From positions 1,798,001 to 1,862,000 of the forward strand of contig CP017245.1 in assembly GCA_001765415.1 (NCBI GenBank): a stretch of DNA of 64,000 bases, given 5' to 3'. The notes under the pieces were generated by a model that did no database searches, had not been told where the DNA came from, and was given only the letters and a program-made list of their open reading frames with translations. The translations under genes were made by a program, and so were the position numbers. This stretch comes from Candidatus Melainabacteria bacterium MEL.A1 (GTDB taxonomy: Bacteria > Cyanobacteriota > Vampirovibrionia > Gastranaerophilales > Gastranaerophilaceae). Below are positions 58,073-64,000 of this stretch, one piece after another (within the stretch, counting starts at the first letter, position 1; each line of letters begins with the position of its first letter).

Positions 58073-58930
58073 ATGAGTTTATTAAATAATGTGGCAAAGT
58101 TTACAGAAAGACCGGCAAAAAGCGGGTGGCATTCATTAGGCGTTGATAAAAAACCGGCAGACACAAGAACAACGAAGCAATTACTGGAAAATATTGATTA
58201 TTTTGCAAATAAAAATCCTGAGGTTGCAAAATTTAAAAATGAATTAAAATCTGTTCAACCTAAATTTTTAAATTTGGTTTCAGATATCTGTGAATTGGCA
58301 AATGGAAAAGAAATGTTACCTGTAAATATTGATTTGCGAAAAGCTGAAAATGGTAAAAAAAGTGTTCTTGGTTATGTAATGGAGAACTTTTCTAAAACAT
58401 CAAAAGAAAATCCACACATGTTAGAATTTACTCAAGAAGTTCTTAATAATACCGATGCAACTGCATCAAAATATTTTTTGACTGATTATGCAGGCATGAT
58501 GGAGTGTACTTCTGCAGGGAAACATTTTGAAGCTGCAAAACCTTTGGTTAAAGACATTGCAGAAGCTACATTGAGTGGTGGGTTCAGAATGGATTTTGCA
58601 AAAGAAAAATCATTTATGAATTATGTGAAATCAATTATTTCTCCAGATGTTGAGCCTGAAAGAATTAAATTATTACAAAAAGCATCAAAAGCTGCAGATG
58701 ATACAGTTGGTGAAAATTCGTTTTATGTCGACAACTTTGTTCGAAGTGAAACTCCAATTCCGCAAATTGAGGCAAATATTCCACAACTTAAACAAGCTTC
58801 AATTGATGCTAAAAAACAAGGAAAATCTCTTGATATAACCGAGTTTTTGACAACTCACCTAAATTATGCAAAAGCTCCTCAACGAGTTGATATAAATGCC
58901 GTAAAATCCGGCAATATTAAACTTGCGTAG
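58073..58930 (+). CDS. Lineage-type soluble protein of unknown function
   Basis: 285 residues from the ATG at 58073, chosen because AGGAAAGGAAAA precedes it; a longer frame from 57989 has no ribosome site. Lys/Asn-rich and mostly helical, beginning MSLLNNVAKFTERPAKSGWH, without signal peptide, membrane helix or recognised motif. Helical repeats of about 40 residues are possible. The last 14 bases overlap the end of the convergent sensor kinase gene. Composition resembles the unknowns at 7954 and 27709. Confidence 0.65.
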   Translation: MSLLNNVAKFTERPAKSGWHSLGVDKKPADTRTTKQLLENIDYFANKNPEVAKFKNELKSVQPKFLNLVSDICELANGKEMLPVNIDLRKAENGKKSVLGYVMENFSKTSKENPHMLEFTQEVLNNTDATASKYFLTDYAGMMECTSAGKHFEAAKPLVKDIAEATLSGGFRMDFAKEKSFMNYVKSIISPDVEPERIKLLQKASKAADDTVGENSFYVDNFVRSETPIPQIEANIPQLKQASIDAKKQGKSLDITEFLTTHLNYAKAPQRVDINAVKSGNIKLA

Positions 58931-60605
58931 TAATTTTGCTAACAGGAATTATAAAATAGAATTTAGAACCTTTGTTAATCTCACTATCACACCAAATTGC
59001 ACCTTTGTGTGCATCTAGCAATTGCTTTGCGATTGGCAATCCCAATCCTGTACCACCTGCTTTTCTTGATAGTGAGTTTTCTATTTGCGCAAATTTGTCA
59101 AAAGCATGTAATAAATTTTTAGATTCAATTCCAATTCCTTCATCTTTAACGCAAACTTCAACATATTCACCGGACAAGTTTTGGATACTGTCTTTAAAAT
59201 ATTCATTTACTTTTATATCGTCAGCATTTACTAATCTTGACGAAATTGTAATAGTTTTACCTTCCGGAGTGAATTTTATTGCGTTAGATACAAGATTTGT
59301 TAAAACTTGTTCTAATCTCCTTGAATCCGCAGTTATATCGGGGATTTTTTTGTATTCTTCAGTTACAAGATTTAACCCTTTTGTTTTAGCAACTTCAGAA
59401 AGCGCAGATTTTACATAGTTTATAACGGTATTGATATTTGTTGGAGCAAAATGAAAATCCATTTTACCTGCTTCAATTTTCGACAAATCAAGAAGATCAT
59501 TAATAATTCCGGAAAGTCTTTGCACATTTCGCATTGCCATTGCCAAGAATTTTTCTGAGGCAGGAGTAATTTCTCCGCATCTTCCGCTCATCAAGATATC
59601 AAGCGAATTTTTTATTGAGGTTAAAGGAGTTCTCAATTCGTGAGAAACAATTGAAATAAACTCAGATTTCAATCGTTCCAACCTTTCTAATTTAGCATTG
59701 GTTTCAATAATTTCTTGATAAAGAGTAGCACTTTTTAAAGGAAGTGAAACTTGTTGCGCAATTGTTTGAAAACAGGTTGCATCTTCTGACGTAAATGATG
59801 TTTCTTTGAAAATTTCAATACATCCGAAAAAGTTTTCTCCCAAACTTATTGGCGCAAACATATTATCATATTGAAAAAGGGTGAATGTAAATCTGCTTGC
59901 GGGATATTTGATGTGTTTTTCAATTTTTAATGTATCAATATTAAGCTCGCAAGGCGGAGTTTTCCCTTCAAACAGAGAATTAAAATTTAAAATTGTTCTA
60001 AGTTTTATTGCTGTGATTAATTCATCAGACAATTCGTATAGAGAATTAAGGATTAAGACAGGTGTTTCATCTGTGCATAATGATAATGTACAAGTTAATG
60101 AAAAACTTAAAGCTTTGTCCATTCCCTCAATCATATAATTTATTAATTTTGATTTGTCTAAAGTTCCTGCAAATTGAGAGCTTGTTGTATAAAGGGCGTT
60201 TAGGCGATACAAGCTATCTGCCAAATCTTTGTTTGAGCTTGAAAGCATTTCTAAAGAGTTTTTCATTCGCAAATTTACGTTGATAGTCGACAAAATTAAA
60301 TCATCGGTCATTTCTTTTGTGATAAAAGCGTTTGCAAACTTAATTAAATCTTTTTCTACTGATGGTGTTGAAAGAGCAAAAATTATAATTGTGTTTTCAC
60401 AAATAGACTTGATTTTTTTGTTTAAGTCTTTTGTTTGAGGAAATTTTGTATCAATGATGATAATATCAGGGGCTTCCACGCTGATAAGGTCGCAGATAAG
60501 AGTTTCATCTGACATTGTTTCAAAGTCATAAGAACCTTTTGTAAAAATGTTTTTGAAACGATTTATTTCATTATTATCTTCAGATACAAGTAAAATTCTA
60601 ATCAT
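58917..60605 (-). CDS. Sensor histidine kinase with receiver-like and GAF-like N-terminal domains
   Basis: 562 residues. Residues 1-115 are a receiver-like domain (DIIIIDTKFP with Asp, AFITKEM with Lys), ~130-310 a GAF-like sensor, then the kinase: SHELRTPLTSIKNSLD (H-box), LTNLVSNAIKFTPEG (N-box), VKDEGIGIE (G1) and GGTGLGLPIAKQLLD (G2). All catalytic boxes are intact. No membrane segment, so it senses something inside the cell. A receiver in front of a cytoplasmic kinase suggests a phosphorelay, with the receiver at 57558 as probable partner. It starts with ATG at 60603-60605. Confidence 0.9.
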   Translation of the reverse strand: MIRILLVSEDNNEINRFKNIFTKGSYDFETMSDETLICDLISVEAPDIIIIDTKFPQTKDLNKKIKSICENTIIIFALSTPSVEKDLIKFANAFITKEMTDDLILSTINVNLRMKNSLEMLSSSNKDLADSLYRLNALYTTSSQFAGTLDKSKLINYMIEGMDKALSFSLTCTLSLCTDETPVLILNSLYELSDELITAIKLRTILNFNSLFEGKTPPCELNIDTLKIEKHIKYPASRFTFTLFQYDNMFAPISLGENFFGCIEIFKETSFTSEDATCFQTIAQQVSLPLKSATLYQEIIETNAKLERLERLKSEFISIVSHELRTPLTSIKNSLDILMSGRCGEITPASEKFLAMAMRNVQRLSGIINDLLDLSKIEAGKMDFHFAPTNINTVINYVKSALSEVAKTKGLNLVTEEYKKIPDITADSRRLEQVLTNLVSNAIKFTPEGKTITISSRLVNADDIKVNEYFKDSIQNLSGEYVEVCVKDEGIGIESKNLLHAFDKFAQIENSLSRKAGGTGLGLPIAKQLLDAHKGAIWCDSEINKGSKFYFIIPVSKITTQV

Positions 60606-60724
60606 AGTACAATTTTATCAAACAAAATAGGAATAGCAAATAAGTTAATTTTTGCAACAAGAAAAATTTCCCCTTACGGGAAAGCACCCTCCTTTGTCCT
60701 CCCTCTAGGGCGAAAATTGAAGCG
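60606..60724. repeat. Dispersed intergenic repeat
   Basis: CCCCTTACGGGAAAGCACCC (60670-60689) and CCTCCCTCTAGGGCG (60699-60713) repeat elements of the copies at 56054-56168 and 32608-32765. No gene is seen. Confidence 0.45.
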
Positions 60725-61675
60725 TTAATTAAAATTTGCAACAATTTGCTTGTTATAATTTTCATCAGTGCAAGGTTTTAGCAAATTATTATGACGTTCT
60801 TCGTTGAAAACAATTTTCCCTTCAATATGCACAAATTTATTTGAATTTCTTAAAAATGCCTCGTAAGCAGTATCAAGATGTCCCATATCTAATGCACGGT
60901 AGCCATTATTAGATAAATCTTCTGCCAAAACTGTTGCTGTAGGTCCTAATGCCATAACAAATAAAGAATTTTTATCTTGTTTTAAACATTCTGCTAAAAT
61001 TTCTTTATATTTAGAAAAGGCATCTTTAATAGGACAAATAATTCTTTTTACTGATTTTGCTTCATTCAAAAGGTCGTTCCCTACACCAAGTCTACTTCCT
61101 GCGCCTTCTACAATAACAATATCTTTTTCACTCCAAATAGATTTCATTTTGTTGTAATAATCTTTTCCTTGTTCATGTGAGGTGAAATCCAATTGACGAC
61201 TAACATTTGTGTCAATATAGCTTTTATTGAAGTCGATGTATTTATATAAGGTTTCCCTACAAGAACACATTACTCTGCGCAAATAATCGTTTGGGCAATA
61301 ACCAAAAATATCTGTAATTCCGATTAAAATATTTTCATTTTGGTTACGTAAAATATTTTTTAGTCTTTCAGATAATTCGGGGTCAAATTTTTGGAAACTA
61401 ATGTTTTCGCCCATAATTAGTTTAAACTCTCCATCACCAAGTCTGGCAACCGATTTATTTGTTGATGCGATTGTGTAAAGAGAATCCCACGCATTTAAGA
61501 TTTTGGGTAATTTAACGCTTTGTAAAGTTCTTGGATCTGATAATTCATATAACAAATTGTCTATCTTTTCCTTATAAATTTCGTCTTTACTTCCATTTAT
61601 GCGGAATTTCATTTTTAATCCAAAAAGATTAATCTCATATCTTCCTGTGGATGCGGTTTTCTTTATATAAAACAT
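60725..61675 (-). CDS. GT-D-type (DUF1792-like) glycosyltransferase
   Basis: 316 residues. The stretches VARLGDGEFKLIMGE (~97-111), the Gly-rich VEGAGSRLGVGNDLLNEAK and LGPTATVLAEDLSNNGYRAL, followed by DMGHLDTAYEAF, match the GT-D fold first described for streptococcal surface-glycan enzymes. Predicted to transfer a sugar (glucose in the known examples) to a nascent surface glycan or glycoprotein. Pilin or other surface proteins encoded nearby are possible acceptors, but that is speculation. AAGGAGAG precedes the ATG. Single gene with a repeat on its 3' side. Confidence 0.8.
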   Translation of the reverse strand: MFYIKKTASTGRYEINLFGLKMKFRINGSKDEIYKEKIDNLLYELSDPRTLQSVKLPKILNAWDSLYTIASTNKSVARLGDGEFKLIMGENISFQKFDPELSERLKNILRNQNENILIGITDIFGYCPNDYLRRVMCSCRETLYKYIDFNKSYIDTNVSRQLDFTSHEQGKDYYNKMKSIWSEKDIVIVEGAGSRLGVGNDLLNEAKSVKRIICPIKDAFSKYKEILAECLKQDKNSLFVMALGPTATVLAEDLSNNGYRALDMGHLDTAYEAFLRNSNKFVHIEGKIVFNEERHNNLLKPCTDENYNKQIVANFN

Positions 61676-61776
61676 TCTTAACTCTCCTTATAACGATTAT
61701 TCTGTGATAAAAGTTTAGTTCTATCAAGCAAAATTTTTGAATTGTAATAATTTGCTTAATATTTAGACATGACCTA

Positions 61777-61782
61777 TATAAT
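61777..61782 (+). promoter_or_regulatory. TATAAT box of the 61800 gene
   Basis: The predicted start of transcription (~61789) leaves a leader of only about 11 bases without a ribosome site. Confidence 0.4.
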
Positions 61783-61799
61783 TATAGTTTAATAATAAT

Positions 61800-62144
61800 A
61801 TGGTAGATGAAATAAATAAGAAAGTTATAGATATATTTTCTAAGCACAACAATAAATTAAAACCTGAAACAAAAGAAAAAGTTAAGTTTTACGCTGGTTT
61901 TAATTATGTGAGAATTGATAAAGATCATAACGGAAACAAATTCAATTCGGAACATCTTTTAAAATATGCGCAAGGTTGTCACTACATTGTGCGTGTTATG
62001 CGTGAATATAAAGGTGAAACTGTTTTGTATAACTACGATATTCCGAATTCTGATTTGTTTAAGTTTATAAAATCTTTTCAAGAAAACACATTAGACGGAA
62101 TTATCATAGAAATTGATAAATATTTCCCGGATACTCCCGCTTAA
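61800..62144 (+). CDS. Small soluble protein of unknown function (114 residues)
   Basis: Begins MVDEINKKVIDIFSKHNNKL; charged, mixed alpha/beta, one Cys (AQGCHYIV), no signal peptide or membrane helix. No ribosome site precedes the ATG, but a TATAAT lies 17 bases upstream. The stretch HYIVRVMREYKGETVLYNYD suggests two beta strands. No family recognised. It is followed by the radical SAM gene after 31 bases. Confidence 0.55.
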   Translation: MVDEINKKVIDIFSKHNNKLKPETKEKVKFYAGFNYVRIDKDHNGNKFNSEHLLKYAQGCHYIVRVMREYKGETVLYNYDIPNSDLFKFIKSFQENTLDGIIIEIDKYFPDTPA

Positions 62145-62175
62145 AAACTTCCATCTGTCCAGATTGAGAGGATAA

Positions 62176-64000
62176 ATTGAACTGTTTTTTTAGAGAAAAT
62201 CACGAAGCTTTATATAATTGTACAAAACCATATCAGTATGTAGGTGGAGAATTTTTGTCGTATAACAAGGATTTTGATTCTGCAAAGGTAAGGTATGCTT
62301 TTGTTTTTCCTGATAAATATGAAATAGGAATTAGTAATTTAGGCGTAAGGGTTTTGTACGATGTTGTTAACAGGCATGATGGTTGGATGGCTGACAGAGC
62401 TTATGCGCCTGAAGGTGATTTCAAACCAAAAACTTTATATGGTGTTGAAAGCAAAAGACATTTAAAAGATTTTGATGCTCTTGGTTTTTCGCTTCAATAC
62501 GAACTAGCATATCCGACAGTTTTAAAACTGTTAGAAATGTCCGGTATTCCTTATCGTAACGATATGAGAGGTGAAGATGATCCGATAATTATGGCTGGTG
62601 GACCTTGTGCGTACAATCCGTTGCCAATGGCAGATTTTATTGATGTTTTTATGATTGGTGATGGGGAAGATGCGTTAAGAGAAGTTTGTGAAATTCTTGA
62701 AAAGACTAAAGGTTTACCTAGGGCAGAAAGGATTAAGGCTTTGGTTTCTCCGGAAGCGGGGCGTTGGTCTGCATCTATTGGAGGAAAAGTAACTAAAAGA
62801 ATTGCTCAATTAGAATATGAGACTGCTTTAAAATCGTATCCAATTCCTTTTTCAACATCTGTTCAAGATAGAGCAGTTGTAGAAATTAGGCGTGGTTGCG
62901 GTAGAATGTGCCGTTTTTGTCAACCCGGACATGTTACACTTCCTTTGAGAGAAAGACCAGCGGAAGATATTATAAAAATTACAAAAGAATTGGTTAAAAA
63001 TACCGGATATGACGAGTATTCTTTGCTTTCTTTATCATCAAATGATTATAAAAATATAAATGAGGTTATAAAAGAATTAGCTGTTGATTTTAATGAAAAG
63101 AAAATCTCTGTATCGCTTCCGAGCCAGCGAATTGATGGATTTAATCTTGAACTCGCAAATTTGGTTCAAAGTGTAAGAAAATCAACAATGACCTTAGCTC
63201 CAGAGGCAGGTAGTCAAAGGCTTAGAAATGTAATAAAGAAAAATATTACGGAAGATATGATTTTGAATGCCGTTTTGACGTTGTATGAAAACGGATGGTC
63301 CAGAATTAAGTTCTATTTTATTTGTGGGCTTCCGACTGAAACGCTTGAAGATATGGATGAAATGGCAAATCTTTTGAATAAGATTAAATATCGTGCAAGG
63401 TTGTTGAAACGTGAAAAAAGTATAAATCATGGACTTGATATAACTTGTACGTTGTCAATTTTTGTTCCAAAACCTTTCACGCCGTTCCAATGGTGTGGGC
63501 AGATGGATTTGAAAGAAGTTTCTGAACATATCAGATATTTAAAAGAAAAAACGAAACATATTAAGGGGTTGAAAATTAACTATCATGAGGATGTAATTTC
63601 TCAAATAGAGGCGGTTTTGACACGTGGAAATAAATCACTTTGCAAGTATATTGAAGCTCTTTATAAAAAAGGTTGTTACCTTGAGGCGTGGGGTGAATAT
63701 TTTAAGGAAAATATCTGGCATGAGACAGCTAAAGAATTAGGTATTGATTTGGCAGAACTAGCGAAACATCAGTATTCTACAGATGAAGAACTTGCGTGGA
63801 ATTTTATAGATACAGGAATTGATAAAAGTTGGTTAGTTAATGAGTATAATTTAGCTATAACTCCTTGTCCGGATACCCCCCAACCATCTGTTGTTCCTAC
63901 TTGCGAAAAGCAATGTGTAAACTGTGGAGTTTGCAAAAATTTGAAAACTCATAAAGTTATCGCAAAACCTTTTAAAGCAAGTGAAAAAGCGCAACATTTG
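62176..64000 (+). CDS. TIGR03960-type radical SAM protein (incomplete at right edge)
   Basis: Open from TTG at 62176 (GAGAGG five bases upstream) to the window edge, 608 codons. An N-terminal cobalamin-binding-like part (YVGGEFLSYN, VFPDKYEIGISNLGVRVLYD, MAGGPCAYNPLPMADFIDVF, MIGDGEDAL) is followed by the radical SAM core with EIRRGCGRMCRFCQPG (CxxxCxxC) and TLAPEAGSQRLRNVIKKNI. A late Cys cluster, CEKQCVNCGVC, lies near residue 580. The family often pairs with a DUF2344/TIGR03936 protein for tRNA-type modification; that part would lie beyond the edge. Function not established. Confidence 0.88.

Noticed and set aside
1..64000. CRISPR array, prophage, insertion sequence, tRNA or rRNA genes
   Set aside because: Intergenic regions were read on both strands; no regularly spaced repeats, integrase or transposase, cloverleaf or rRNA motifs were found.

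Overview
This window is AT-rich, densely coded Gram-negative DNA that best fits a non-photosynthetic relative of the cyanobacteria, of the gut Gastranaerophilales/Melainabacteria (Vampirovibrionia) type. The reasons: lipid A genes (lpxI, lpxB) with an LptD-like outer-membrane protein; a Ycf23/DUF561 protein, a family otherwise typical of cyanobacteria and plastids; pilin-like proteins with the FTLAEVL(I/V)TLGIIG start; several lineage-type hypothetical proteins; and no photosynthesis genes. The taxonomic placement is inference from content. Genes ending in TGA show that the standard bacterial code is used. I see no tRNA, rRNA, CRISPR array, insertion sequence or prophage.

1-8 kb: an incomplete P-loop/TPR protein on the minus strand, then an envelope run (34-residue membrane peptide, M23 murein hydrolase, LptD-like protein, class II aldolase, lpxI, lpxB). 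8-19 kb: a large lineage-type membrane protein, dgt, a peptidase/uracil-DNA-glycosylase pair on the minus strand, nanE with a ROK kinase, a UbiA prenyltransferase, and a tight lysA-cdaA-yitT operon that makes c-di-AMP. 19-28 kb: a pilin-like gene preceded by a 10-G tract, a four-gene MacA/MacB/TolC-type export operon, and a trkA-trkH potassium uptake operon. 28-39 kb: a kinase-like protein, yggT, mtnP, a lytic transglycosylase, a 551-residue lineage-type protein, an M20 peptidase, mutS2, a glutamate synthase small subunit, and two patches of dispersed repeats.

39-50 kb: a membrane pyrophosphatase, a sigma-70 factor, a thioredoxin-like protein, a candidate small RNA, folE2, an M49 peptidase, an acyl-CoA dehydratase-type activase, a Cys-cluster protein, rlmN, a second pilin-like gene, a small AbrB-like regulator and dtd. 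50-54 kb: a zinc-ribbon protein with an Asn/Gln/Gly/Tyr-rich disordered region in one run with rimM and trmD, followed by a stranded pilin 3' end and a bidirectional terminator. 54-64 kb: Ycf23/DUF561, an HtrA-like protease, an MlaE permease, a degraded GspE/PilB-type ATPase with a receiver protein, a lineage-type protein, a sensor kinase, a GT-D-like glycosyltransferase, a small unknown protein, and an incomplete TIGR03960-type radical SAM protein at the right edge.

Three themes tie genes together. Envelope building: M23, LptD-like, LpxI, LpxB, MlaE, transglycosylase. Pilus-related surface biology: two pilin-like genes, one pilin fragment, a degraded pilus-type ATPase with a receiver and a sensor kinase. 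Second-messenger and ion control: cdaA, trkA/trkH, membrane pyrophosphatase. The observations most worth checking are the G-tract in front of the pilin gene, the pilin 3' fragment, the candidate small RNA at 43.25-43.33 kb, the kinase-like protein, the zinc-ribbon/disordered protein, and leaderless promoters such as that of trkA.
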